Translations under genes and position numbers: made by a program
NCBI GenBank assembly: GCA_023231475.1
Contig: JALJEE010001578.1
Span: 1-24,894 of the forward strand
Length of the DNA stretch: 24,894 nucleotides
Reading direction: 5' to 3'
DNA from: Seison nebaliae
Lineage: Eukaryota; Rotifera; Pararotatoria; Seisonacea; Seisonidae
Notes under the pieces: generated by a model
Database searches by the model: none
What the model was told of the DNA's origin: nothing
Seen by the model: the letters and a program-made list of their open reading frames with translations, nothing else
Part shown: positions 10,401 through 21,428 of the stretch, piece after piece
How the letters are laid out: every line of letters begins with the position of its first letter
Numbering within the stretch: position 1 is the first letter of the stretch

Positions 10401-10797
10401 CGTTATTGGAATGACGAAAGAGATTGGCAATATGAGATTGGACAGAATTCCGCTTATGAGACACTTCTTCCATCTCAATGTCCCAAATATCGTTATTTGG
10501 AATTTGATTATGGACTATTGAGGAGGAACCACTCATCACTGGTTTCAAACCAGAGTTCCATAGATCGTTATTAAAATTTTCCGTAAATTTTTTTGACTTA
10601 TTAAATCGAAAATTATTATTGTCATGATTACTATTCCTTCCACTATGGCACTGCCATTGTGTATTTGTGGTAATTTGTTGGTTATTTACGACAGAAGAAA
10701 CTACCGAATTCGCCTCAGATATACGATACCGACCAGTTTTCACTGTTTTCCTTCCACCATCACCAACACGATCATCTTCATCCAAACTGTCTTCCAT
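7427..10797 (-). CDS. Unrecognised basic, Ser/Asn-rich, probably nuclear protein (4 exons)
   Basis: Modelled exons: 10797-8538, 8495-8035, 7987-7771 and 7659-7427, joined by introns of 42, 47 and 111 bases with GT...AG ends. All phases agree, giving about 1056 residues. The first 450 residues are low complexity, rich in Asn, Ser and Thr. Several nuclear-localisation-like clusters are visible: PMKKKRKIKF, KNRRRSRKRKSRKKSKLKK, PIKKRRRRG, and SRKKRGRKRRR in exon 2. Residues about 470-745 are more ordered and alternate hydrophobic and charged residues (for example NEELFGGVCAYLLGFMS), suggesting a helical domain. The exon 3 segment (LLKKTFLSETFLKLMNDNFELF) is also helix-like. The start is the first ATG of the long frame, followed by an acidic MEDSLDEDD. 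I see no signal peptide and no membrane segment. I do not recognise the family. A chromatin or RNA-processing role would fit the composition but is only a guess. Confidence 0.8.
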
Positions 10798-11118
10798 TCT
10801 TCCAATTTCTGTATCTTTCGATAACTGTCAGTTGTCCAAGAAAACAAGTCGTATCTAAGAATTGAAATGAGAAAGAAACTGAATTGATTTCTACAATTTA
10901 ATGAAACTACTTCTTATCTATAAATGAAGCACATGTTTTTGTTTTTGGTAGGAAATTAAATATTGAAAATACCATCTATAACTGTCATTCTTCTTATCTT
11001 TCTGTAGATGGCGGCATACTGCAACCATACATCAAGAACAAGATAGAATATGTGTGCGAGTAACAAATTAATTAGACAGTCTCCAAATATTTAAAAATTA
11101 ATGGAAGTTTCTTTATGG

Positions 11119-11213
11119 ACGACAGAGAAAAAAGTTTAAAAGCAAGAAGACAATTTTTCCAACAAGTCCAAGTCGCAACACACTCACAACTTGAACGACA
11201 GAGAAAAAAGTTT
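11119..11213. repeat. 19-bp direct repeat pair
   Basis: The 19-mer ACGACAGAGAAAAAAGTTT occurs exactly at 11119-11137 and again at 11195-11213, 76 bases apart start to start. The intervening bases are not otherwise repeated. There is no sign of a transposon end. It may be a local duplication. Confidence 0.7.
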
Positions 11214-11285
11214 TAGAAAATAAATTTATTGAAGTTAAAACTATAATAACTATGAGAGTCATACGAATAAAACTTGGAGAAGTGA

Positions 11286-11362
11286 GGGATGAAACTTCAA
11301 GAAAAGTGGAATGAAACTTTGAAAAAACTAAAAATGAAATTTGAGAAAATGGGGAATGAAAA
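11286..11362. repeat. Degenerate 22-bp tandem repeat
   Basis: Three units of 22 bases (starting at 11286, 11308 and 11330) and part of a fourth share the core RATGAAAYTT followed by a G/A-rich tail. Units differ at several positions. It behaves like a decayed minisatellite in the 3' flank of the EFCAB5-like gene. Confidence 0.55.
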
Positions 11363-11670
11363 AATAAATTTTTAAAATTTTACCGTTTGTCACCAATTAG
11401 TTCGATTTATATGCAAGAAACATACATCTCATTATGACATACAGTTCTCGCATTTCATGGATGATTATGCTAGATCATTAGATGACTAAGCGAACCTACG
11501 ACAAATCGACATTCTTGAAAATTCCTAAAATTTCTGCTAACTAATTTTCTATTTATGTTACTTTTCAATTGTAAGCCTCCAGGTCTCTACTTCCGATTAA
11601 GTTCATCTCTATCACCTCCCCATCGGAAAAGATAGTTCTATAAAAAATGTTGAAAGAAAAATTGAACAAT

Positions 11671-11676
11671 TTTATT
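11671..11676 (-). terminator. AATAAA polyadenylation signal of the EFCAB5-like gene
   Basis: Exact AATAAA on the minus strand, 84 bases after the TAA stop at 11763-11761. This is a normal position for the poly(A) signal of the EFCAB5-like transcript. Confidence 0.55.
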
Positions 11677-11760
11677 TCATTTTAATCCAATCAAATCGTT
11701 ACTCGTTCTCGCTTCCTGTCGTTTGTCTCGTCAGCAATATTTAGTAGTTATGAGTCATCA

Positions 11761-14700
11761 TTAAGCCTCGATGTATGCCGTTGTTTCGTATAACAATGAT
11801 TCGTCATCAGTGGCAATCTTCTCCTTCTCCTTCTTACGCAATGCATCACGTTCACGAGCCACAATTAGTGCATAATTCGCTTGAAACGTTACATAAATCC
11901 AATCGAGTAACAAATCTTCATAAATATTTTTTTTTGTGATTGATGAAACTTCTTCAAGAAATTTAATGGAATTGCAATGAAAGAGAATTGTGAACTTTTA
12001 ATCATTTCATTCAATTCTTCTAGTGGGAATAGTTGAATTGTTGGATCATATCCGATTATTTCTTCGGTGACACTTAAACTTATTTTCTACAAGAAGAAAT
12101 TAAAATTAAATCAATAGAAATTTCAGTTAACAGAATAATCTTTTTTCCTCAGTATTTTCTGAAGAATTTTGACGATTGATGATTGGATTCTATTCTTTTG
12201 TTTCTTCCTCTTCTTTTTCATCTTTTTTTTCTTCTTCTTTTTTTTATTCGTCTTCGGTTCTTCTTCTTCTTCTTCGTCCTCTTCTTCATTTCCTTGTTCT
12301 TCTTCTCCAAATTGTTCTTTCACCATAAAGTGTCGTAGTACGATATATATGTCCTGGGAAATTGATTAATTAGAATGATATCGGAAATAACTTTCGTAAT
12401 TAATTTGTAGTACAATAATTCCATTATTTCCGATTTATGTTGCAGTTCCAATTCTGAAAAAAGATGTTGACAAATTTATCCAAAAAAAAATTTCTAATTA
12501 ACTGTATTTCATGACACCCAATGAATCAGTCGTTCCATCCACAAGACAGCTGTACAATCGTTGAATATTTCGAAGATATCGAGAAAAATCTATTTTGAAA
12601 ATCGAATCGTTCCTTGTGAAAATTTTATCGACTGATATCTGTTTCCCATCTGAACGAGTTGATTTGTATTTTTTAAGTTTCTGATTAAATTATAACTGAT
12701 GATAAATTGGAAAACGAAAGAAGTTTCGTTGTTTTGACCTCGAATTGGATGACAAAGTGAAATATCATAAAGATGAGGTGAAATCGTCGTAATTCCGTCA
12801 CGTGCACAACGAAATATTGTTTCGCTACAAAAAGAAAATATTTAATTTGAAAATATGTCGCGCCCAACTTAAATATGGAATCTTTCAGAAATAATTCTGG
12901 TTTGATCGAATGTTTTTGAGATGATAGTGTTATCGGGCAATTTCCCTCACCATCACAATGATAAATTAGACTCAATAAAAATGGACATTCTTCTTCTTCT
13001 TCTTCTTTCGGTTCATGAGAATGTTTAACTTTGTAAAATTCGATTTGTTTGATCTATCGCAAGAAATGGGACGAATGAATAAAAGATGGAAATTTGATGG
13101 TAACACATCGATATTTGTTGAACATGTGATTGATGTAATTTTTCACAAGGAAAAAGAAATGAATATTTCGTTTGTAATTGTTATATGCTAAATTGAATGC
13201 ATTAGCCGTCGTCTATTGTGGAAATAGAAATGATGAAAAAATTTAAGTTTGAACTTGAAAGAAATCGAGTTCGGCTAATTCGAAGTTGTGTTCCGGATGT
13301 TTATCTCGATAAGTGTCAACAACGATTACACCTACTGATCTTCTGTTGATATCATTAATCGGTACATAAGCAATACAAGCATTAATTGTGCGCCTTCCAT
13401 GAATCCAATGGAAAATGGTTTTGTCATGAGCCGTGTCCGTTTTCACGATGATTTTCCCCGATTCCATACAGCCGAACATCAACGGACAATCATCAGGTGT
13501 CACTACTTTTCCTTTACAATATTGATCATCCGGTTTAGTCGAGTCGATGACTCGTAGAGCGGCTTGTCCTTCTTCCATTGGAATTAGATAATAGATGGCA
13601 ATCGAGTAAAACCTCAACATACTTTCATTATTGTCAATCGAATTCTATTTTTCTTTAATTTTAATCTAAATTGAAATTCTAAAATTAGACCTGTAGAATG
13701 ATATCGAACGTTTTTCTCGTCAAATCGGAAAGAGACACATTCGGTAATTGGGGTATGGAGTAAAGTGATTTCAGCCACTTGAGTTGTGTATTTATTTTCA
13801 TTGTTCCCTCATGTGCTTCCTTTGGAATTAGGATTATTAAATTTCCTGAATAAAAATTAAGAAACTTTCAATTTCCTGACGATGAATTTTGAAAGAAAAT
13901 CGAAATTATCACTCATTCCATGTAAAGTATAATAATCGATTAGTAGTGCTGCAAACTCCACTCGATTCATAGTCGGCTTATTGGATGGGAAATGTATAAG
14001 ACGTACTGGGAAAGGGAAATGAGAGGAATTGAATATTCAGGAGATATAATTGTGGAACTTTTCCGTAAAATATAATTATTTTTCTCATCTTCAAATTGTG
14101 AGAGGACACTGAGAATTTCTACTTCGTGAAGTTTCCCCGAATTACTTTGATCCCATTTAGAAAAGATTTCATAGGCTTTATTCCGAAGAAGATTATCTTT
14201 ATTTTTCTCTTCTTCTTTCCTCAATAATTCCACAGTGATTTTCGCATCGATTCCATAATTGTTTATCAATTTCTCACAAATTCTCTCAATATTCGACAGT
14301 AAACTAGACGAGTCCATGAGTGATATGATGAAATTTTGGAATTGATGTGAATTAAAATATTCTTCGTCGTATTCCAATAATTTCCAATCAGGTTCCTTCA
14401 AATAAAACGAATCTAACGGCTTCGTTGCGTACGAGTCAGCCACTTTCCTCGCATTAAACGGTCGTCGTTTATATGTTCTTTTGATTCTTTCTTCAGCCAC
14501 TTTATCTCCTCGACCACGATCTAACATTTTCCCAGTAGTATTTCCTGGAAACGGTTTCTTTCCCGGTGATTTTTTTCCCGATGATGGTTGTAAAGAGAAA
14601 TGAGGACTTTCCTTAAATTGTGTCGTCAATTTCTTCTTCTTTTTCTCAACAACCGTCATATTGAAAAAATTGTCGAGATAATAACGATCATCATCTATTC

Positions 14701-15997
14701 GATTATCAATTGGCACTAAATCATCAATATAGAAGATGAGATAGAACTGAAATAAAATGAAACTCATTATCGGATTTCGCATTGTTCGAGCGAAAACAGT
14801 ATCACGTAAAGTAGTGAATAATTTAACGATATGTTGAACAATTAGACGTTTCTCGACCAATTTCACCTTTTGGAGAAATTTGAAAGAAAACGAGAAAATG
14901 ATGAAAGAAAACATTCATCGGATCTAAATCGTTAAATATCTGTTTGAGATAATCTCTTATTCGATGAGTAATCAATGAATTTTCGTGCATTTCCCGACAC
15001 CGTCCAAATAGAGTCAAAACTTCATTAAATATGACCGTCGGTTGCCATTTCAATAAATCCATAGCGAACTTCAAATGAGAATATCATTCAAATGGAACTT
15101 ATGAGAAAAATTGCCAACTTCAATAAATTCATTTTCATTCATCGAATCTTTCACATTCTGTTGAATAGCGATGTCAAACTTGTGTAATTGATGGAATGGT
15201 TTCTTTCCATATTTATCGTTCAAACAATCCACAACATATTGGAAGACATTGAAAATGATTTGAACTGACATCTTCCCATATGCATTACTATTCCATCGAA
15301 TAAATTCGGCGGCCAATTGATTTCTCTTCGTTTTTCTCGCCATTTCATCGATCACGTCTTGTTGTATATGACGCTGAAATATGTTGATTGCATTCATCTT
15401 ATGCTTTTATTAAGGGAAAGAATGAAGAAAATAATTTGACAATGAAATTTATTAAACGAGTTCCAGTTGAGGTGAGACATAACCAAATAACGATTCCTTC
15501 ATTTGATAGAAACCGATTTTACACGTTCTTGTGTACTCTTTGATTAGAGTACTAGAAGTTCTTCTCGGATTGTGACGTCTTAACCACGATCCTAAATAAT
15601 TCAATGGATTATTAGTTTGCCGATGCCAATTCGATTTCTGCGTTTCTATTCGATGACACAACGAACTCAACGCTATAACGGTAGACGGAATCAACTCCTC
15701 CACCAAATAAAAAAGTTCCTCTTCCTTCAAATCTGGTCGATGGAACCAATACGTTGCCATCAATTCCAAAGGGATTTTCATAAACTTCCTTCGAGCGACA
15801 AGAAATGAATTGAATCTTTTTTCTTTCTGATCTCTCGTCTCACAAAATATATCGTTCAAATTACGACAATCGTTCCTAATCTGACAAAGTTCTTCTTCAT
15901 CCGTCAAATGAAACAATTTAGCACTCGATTTCGATTCATAACAGACATAACGCTGTACCGCATTAACTTGCGAGAAATTTTTTCCTTCATATTCCAT
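11761..15997 (-). CDS. EFCAB5: EF-hand and GAF-like domain protein, EFCAB5-like (15 exons)
   Basis: Modelled exons: 15997-15458, 15397-15119, 15068-14913, 14866-14059, 14005-13913, 13845-13691, 13644-13255, 13212-13105, 13053-12869, 12824-12716, 12680-12503, 12453-12392, 12353-12132, 12086-11996, 11951-11761. All phases agree, giving about 1188 residues. Residues 564-575 (DQSNSGKLHEVE) form a canonical EF-hand loop: Asp at 1, Gly at 6, Leu at 8, Glu at 12. A weaker EF-like helix, MNRVEFAALLIDYY, follows in exon 5. Exons 7-8 (about 680-830) look like a GAF domain: DCPLMFGCMESGK, then NRRSVGVIVVDTYRDKHP, then ELDFFQTTANAFNLAY. Exon 13 is Glu- then Lys-rich. EF-hand plus GAF is the EFCAB5 layout; human EFCAB5 is longer (about 1500 residues). 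I infer an axonemal or sperm role. The start is the first ATG after an in-frame TGA. Less certain: exon 2 may begin at 15373, and the exon 9/10/11 junctions have an alternative with one intron instead of two. Confidence 0.68.
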
Positions 15998-17223
15998 CAC
16001 TGGTCAATTTGTTCCTATAAGAATAATATCGTTTTTTCTCTTAATAATTATAATAAAGTATCTTTTTACCGTTATCAATTCTGACTTATTCCTTTTCAAC
16101 TTCACTTTATATGACAAATTTCTGTTAACCGTATTTTTATTGATATTAACAGTAAAATAAAATTTTTTTCTTATTAAAACTATAATAAATTTGACCGTTC
16201 CATCAAACCAATCCATAATACATTTGTGTCTTATCATAAACGATTGACATTTTTGGAATTAACAATCAATTTTGACAATGAAAAAATCCAGTTCATCATT
16301 TGAATGATCGTAAACTTGGTACGTGCGAAAACATAAAATGTTCTAGTTAGAACTAACGACATCCTAACTTCTTTCAGTTATTATAAGTAACTATAATTAC
16401 TATCAAAATTTTAGCATTTAAACCAGAATTGTAATCGGATACCTAAATGTTTTACCACTGAATCGCAAAACACAACAATTGGAGAGTTCAATGCTATTAA
16501 AATATTAATTGCCCGTAGTGTTGGAAATTGAACAACTGAAGGTTTTTTTAAGAAAAGTTTCATACTTTTAATTTTGAAGTTCGAAATTATAATTTTTGTT
16601 TATAGTTATAACTAATAATGGTAAGCACGAAATTTGGATTTATTTGTCGAATACTTCAGTGAATTAAAATTTTTAATGTGATACTTTTATTTTTCACTTA
16701 TCGTATAATGTTCATAAATTATAAAAGTCAGAAATGTTATTGGTATAGGATTAAGTTGTAAAAGTTTTGATTGATTTCTTATAAATTCTTGTTACATATT
16801 TTTTCACCAAATTGTTTCGACTTACAACTTGGTTAAGTTTAAATTATTGTGACTCAATGTCGACAAAGTGTAAAGTTTATTAACTATTTTCCGAATTAGC
16901 ACCTACTATTATTATTATATTACCTACTAATACTTCCTATTAGCACCGAATATGAACTATGAAATTGGAGTTCCATCACATTTAAAATGTTAAGCTTCAC
17001 TGTTGTTGTTATGGAATGGGAATTGAATATGAAATAAAAAGTAAAATTTTGAATGATGCCATAATGTAATAAGTAAATTTAAATTGCACCCATTCAAATT
17101 GTGAAGAAGAGGCAATTTGAATTAATTTATAATTTGTTCTTGTTATGTTGATGTCCATTTTGATTTTGATGCAAATTGATATTTTCAATTAAGTAGAAAC
17201 ATTACGTTTCGTTTGTGAAGAAG
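15998..17223. promoter_or_regulatory. Divergent intergenic region between EFCAB5-like gene and SMC2
   Basis: About 1.2 kb, strongly AT-rich, lies between two genes transcribed away from each other, so it must hold both promoters unless they lie further out. I see no exon I would defend. A 77-codon open frame on the minus strand (16237-16004) is Ile/Lys-rich and cannot be spliced in phase to the first EFCAB5-like exon by any donor I found. A short ATT/TTA run at about 16905-16922 is flanked by two copies of TTAGCACC. No clear TATA box or other element can be assigned. Confidence 0.5.
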
Positions 17224-20200
17224 ATGTACATTAAACGTATTCGGATCGAAGGATTCAAGTCTTATGAGAAAACGACGACGATTGACAACTTCTCTCCCGT
17301 CTTCAATGCCATTAGTGGATTGAACGGGACGGGAAAATCGAATATTTTAGACGCCATCTGTTTTCTATTGGGAGTGACGGATACAAAGTTGTTGCGAGTA
17401 AATAATATGAAGGAGATTATCCATCAACATGGTTTAGGGATGATACATGAAGCGACGGTGTCCATCCTTTTCGACAATTCGGACAAAAGACAATCGCCGA
17501 GAGGAATGGAACAAGTTTCCGAAATAATAATTTCTCGTAAAATTTCGGTTGAAGGAAAACATAAAACATTAGTGAATGGAGTTATTTGGTCGGGGCCGAA
17601 AGTGAAGAAATTGTTCGAATCAGTTCATTTAAATGTGAATAATCCACATTTTATTATTCTTCAAGGAAAGATTACTCAAGTGCTCAACATGTCGTCCAAA
17701 GATATTTGGCTGATGGTGGAAGATGCATTAGGAGCGAAATTCTTTTCAGATTTTTCAAGGAAAACTGAAGGCGCTTGTCAAAAACGAATAAGTAATATAG
17801 AAGAAATGACATCGAATTTCTCTTCGGATATGCAACCGTTATTAGCTGAACATCGACGTAAACGACAAATGCGAAAAGATTATTTCCAATTACTCAATCA
17901 ATCGAAAGAAATGGAAGAAAAACGGAAAAAATTATTTTTCCTTATCTCCCTCCAAATTGAACGATATGTGAATGAAATGATGGAATCGATCGTTGTGATG
18001 ATAAAAGAGTTGAAGGAGAAGTATGAGGAAGAGAGGAGAACAATTCCTGATGGAGAAGAAAATGAGGAAATGAAGAAATTGGAGGAAAAATTGGAAATCT
18101 CTACAAACAATTTTGAGAAAGTGACGAAAGAATTGAATTTATTGGAAGACAATATGATCCCAATTCGTCATCAATATGAGAGTTTAATGGAGAAATTGGA
18201 AGGAAAAAGGAATTTGTTAAATTGTCACAAAGATGAATATAAAGAATTGTCGAAGAAGATGGAAAAATCGAAAGAAAAATTTGAGAATTTAAAATTATCG
18301 ATGGATGGAAAACGGAAAATTTTATCAGCTTCCGTCATTACATTGAGTGAATTGGAGGAAGGGAAGGATGTGGTGGTAAGTGAGGATAATTGTTCGAGAT
18401 CGATTCAATCAGAAATTATTCGTCAGAGAGAACGAATCATCAAATTGAAAGACGATATGAAATGGACTGATGAAAAATTAAATTCTCTTTTCAGTCGTCG
18501 CAATGAATTGAATAGTGAATTGGAGAAGATTGGAGAGGATGGGAATTTGCAGAAAAGAATTTCTCATCGAAATGAATTGAAAAGAGAAATTGAAAATTTC
18601 AAAAAGGATTTGTGGAAATATGAGGATTGCATTGAAGACGATTTGAGAGGAGGAAATTATTGGGATGAATTGAGAAAGACTAAACGTGATTTGGAGAGTA
18701 GAATTGGAAATTTCTTATTGAAGAATTATCAGTTTAATTTCCGTTATCGAAATGTACATCCAAATGATGGTTTCGATGAAGGATTGATTTGTGGATTTGC
18801 TATTAAATTATTCAAGATAAAAGATGAGAAATTTACGATGGCGTTAGATGTTAGTGGTGGACATCGATTATTGAATGTGGTCGTGGAAAATGATGAGGTG
18901 GCGAGTTTTTTGTTGAAAGGAAATCGATTGCCGAAAATGACGACATTCCTCCCGTTGAATCGAATTAAATCGTCATTTATATCCCAAAATGAGATTGATG
19001 AATTAAAGAGGAAATTAAAATGTGAAGGAATTTGGCGAGCAATCGATCTTATTCAATATCATCCCAAATATCAATCGGTGATGGAATTTGTTTTTGGAAG
19101 GAGAATAATTTGTGAAACGAGTGACATCGGTATGAAATGTTTTAAAAGTGGAATGAAAAATTGTAGTTTCGTTACTCTAATGGGAGATGAATATAATCCG
19201 GCGGGAGTTCTCACTGGTGGAATGAGAAAAAAAGAGTTTAGTCAAATCTCTTTAGCTCAACAATTGGTTGGCATGGAAACGGAAGTAAATCGATTGAAAA
19301 AAGAGTTGGAAGAAAATGAAGAGAATAAGAAGAAATTGAATAGAAAAGAAGATGAGAGAAGAAGATTAAAGAATGAATTAGAAAAGAAGAGTAGTCAATT
19401 GGAATTGATTGAAGTGCAATTATTCGTTGATGGCGAGGAGAGATTGAAAGAGAAATTGATGGAAGTTGAAAAGGAGATAAAAGATTTGAATAAATTAAAA
19501 GAGAATGAATTAAGTTCAATTAAATTGAAAGAATTAGAGATGAGATTAAATGAATTAATATCAACAGAAAATCATGAAATTTCATTTAGTGAAAGAAAAT
19601 TGAAATTGACAAATACGATTAATAAAATAAAAGGGGAAATTATCGATAATGAAACAGAATTGGATGAATTTCAATGTGAAATTAATTTCCTGAAAAATCA
19701 TGCCATTCATGAATTGGATGAGAAGAAACGATGTTTATTGGAAGAGATTGAAAAGAAGGAAAATGAGAAAGAGAATTTGAAAAAGAATTTTCAAAATCAG
19801 AAAATTAAAATAAATGTTGTTGAGAAGAAATTGGAAGAATGGAAAGAAATAATTCGATCCATTCAAATGGAAATAAAGAAATTAAATGAAACAATGAAAA
19901 TGGTTAGAAAAGAGATATGGATGAAAGAGGAGAAATTAATGGAATTGAAGAAGAGAATTGATGAGATGAAATCGAATGAAAAACAATTGGAAAATATGGA
20001 TAAATGTTTGAAGAATATTCAAAAAAAGATGAAAGAAGAAGAAGAAAAAAAATTGAGTAAAATGGAAAAGAAAATAGATTATGATGAATTGATTGATGAA
20101 GATGATATGGAAATATTTCCATCAAATAATAATTCCATTTCAATTCCAAATCATTTGGAATCGATTATTTTAAATGACGACATTCTCCAAACTAAACAAG

Positions 20201-21168
20201 AATTCGCTCAGACATTATTCGAAAGTATTCGAACAATTCTTTTAATTTATCATCATTATTTCGATGAGAATCGTCTCGATATCATCGATGATGATTTAGA
20301 GGAATTTGCTCATAACAATTCATTTTTACTCATTTATAGATATCTAGACAAATTCAATTCACTTCATTCTCAATATGAAGAGAATGTGAATCGTTTGGAA
20401 ATGTTGGAGAAGAATGTGGATGTGAGTGATGAAGGGAATGGAAATAATGAAGGAAATGTTTCATATTATAATTATATTTTACATTTCTTATAATTTCTTT
20501 TCTTTTCTTTTCAAGATGGAAGATATAACGGAAAAGATTGATATGGTTGATAGTGATTATCGAAGAACGAAACTTCTCCTCAATAAATTGAACAGGAAAA
20601 AATTGAAAGAAATGAAAGACGCATTAAATACCATCAATGTGGTTTGTGATTTTTGAGAATTTTCTTTTTCATTCATTTCTCCTCTTCAGCATTTGAGTAG
20701 TATTTTCAGTTCTCTAATAAATGGCGGAAGATGTTTTCTAGAACCGGAGGATGAAAATGATTATAAATTGGGAGTGAAATTAGTTCTCAGTTTAAATAAT
20801 CATCGGATGGAATCGTTGTCGGAATTAAGTGGTGGTCAGAGGTCATTGGTAGCACTCTCTCTCATTTTAGCTATACAACGATTTACTCCCGCTCCAATTT
20901 ATATTCTGGATGAGATAGATGCCGCATTAGATCTTTCACATACTGCCAATATCGGTCAAATGATCAGAACGAATTTTCCTGGTGCACAAGTTTCTCATAT
21001 TCTTTTCTCTTATTGAATTTATTAAATGATTTAAATGAAATCTTGAAAAAAAAAAAGTTTATTATCGTTTCGTTGAAAGAACAAATGTTTAAGAATGCAG
21101 AAGTTTGCTTTCAAACATCATTCCGAGACGGTCACTCACAAGTTCGACGTGTTGACAATCGAACATGA
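17224..21168 (+). CDS. SMC2: SMC2, condensin ATPase subunit (4 exons)
   Basis: SMC2 pairs with SMC4 as the ATPase core of condensin, which compacts mitotic chromosomes. Exons 17224-20457, 20516-20641, 20690-20989 and 21058-21168, with introns of 58, 48 and 68 bases, give 1256 residues (human 1197). The N terminus MYIKRIRIEGFKSYE matches the SMC2 start. Walker A GLNGTGKSN lies at 32-40. VNNPHFIILQGKITQVLNM, around residue 140-160, carries the SMC2-type Q-loop. Long Glu/Lys coiled coils flank a hinge near 500-690 (EGLICGFAIKLF and DVSGGHRLLNVVVEN). The C-terminal head has the signature LSELSGGQRSLVALSL (LSGGQ 1166-1170) and Walker B PIYILDEIDAALD (about 1189-1201), followed by FIIVSLKEQMFKNA in the last exon. 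The start at 17224 is chosen over an upstream in-frame GTG because it reproduces the conserved N terminus. The tail after the D-loop region is short. Confidence 0.97.
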
Positions 21169-21182
21169 AAATTTCATTTCAG

Positions 21183-21248
21183 TTTATTTCAATTTCATTT
21201 AAAAATTTATTTCAATTTCATTTAAAAGTTTATTTCAATTTCATTTTA
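21183..21248. repeat. Three-copy 23-bp tandem repeat in the SMC2 3' flank
   Basis: Units of 23 bases start at 21183, 21206 and 21229. The first two differ only at their last base and the third is cut short; the core is TTTATTTCAATTTCATTTA. A partial copy of the TTTCATTTCA part lies just before. The array sits between the SMC2 stop and its likely poly(A) signal, so it is probably transcribed as 3' UTR. Confidence 0.75.
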
Positions 21249-21266
21249 TTATACATTCTTTCCATA

Positions 21267-21272
21267 AATAAA
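21267..21272 (+). terminator. AATAAA polyadenylation signal of SMC2
   Basis: Exact AATAAA, 98 bases after the SMC2 stop codon and about 156 bases before the next gene's start codon. It is the only well-placed hexamer between the two genes. Confidence 0.55.
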
Positions 21273-21428
21273 ATATTCTATTCATAATTTCTATTCAATT
21301 TTCCTAATTCCTACTTAAATTTTTCAAATATTCCAACAACAACAGTAATAGTTGAGTGGTAATTGAAAAAAAAATTGTGTTTTTTAACTGACAATTTGTT
21401 TGTAAGACAAATTTGTGAATAACGAACG

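Larger units (their letters stand above)
10798..11760. other. Non-coding intergenic region with short repeats
   Basis: About 960 AT-rich bases separate two minus-strand genes. No convincing exon, tRNA or other RNA gene is visible on either strand. It holds the promoter side of the unknown nuclear-protein gene (right of 10797), the 3' flank of the EFCAB5-like gene (left of 11761), and two repeat features listed separately. Confidence 0.6.

Noticed and set aside
8662-10858. Several plus-strand open frames opposite the unknown nuclear-protein gene
   Set aside because: They are short, lack splice or domain support, and mirror low-complexity codons of the long minus-strand frame.
12169-12369. Plus-strand open frame rich in Phe and Ser
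   Set aside because: It is the antisense of the Glu/Lys-rich exon 13 of the EFCAB5-like gene; its composition is simply the complement of GAA/AAG runs.
16004-16237. Minus-strand 77-codon frame upstream of the EFCAB5-like gene, possible first exon
   Set aside because: Ile/Lys-rich AT-driven composition, and no GT donor in it joins in phase to an acceptor before the exon 1 ATG.
17215-17223. Upstream in-frame GTG as the SMC2 start, adding MKK
   Set aside because: Eukaryotic translation would use the ATG at 17224, and MYIKRIRIEGFKSY matches the conserved SMC2 N terminus exactly.
21183-21248. Three-unit repeat considered as a CRISPR array
   Set aside because: The units are contiguous with no spacers, the sequence is a simple AT-rich tandem repeat, and the genome is eukaryotic.
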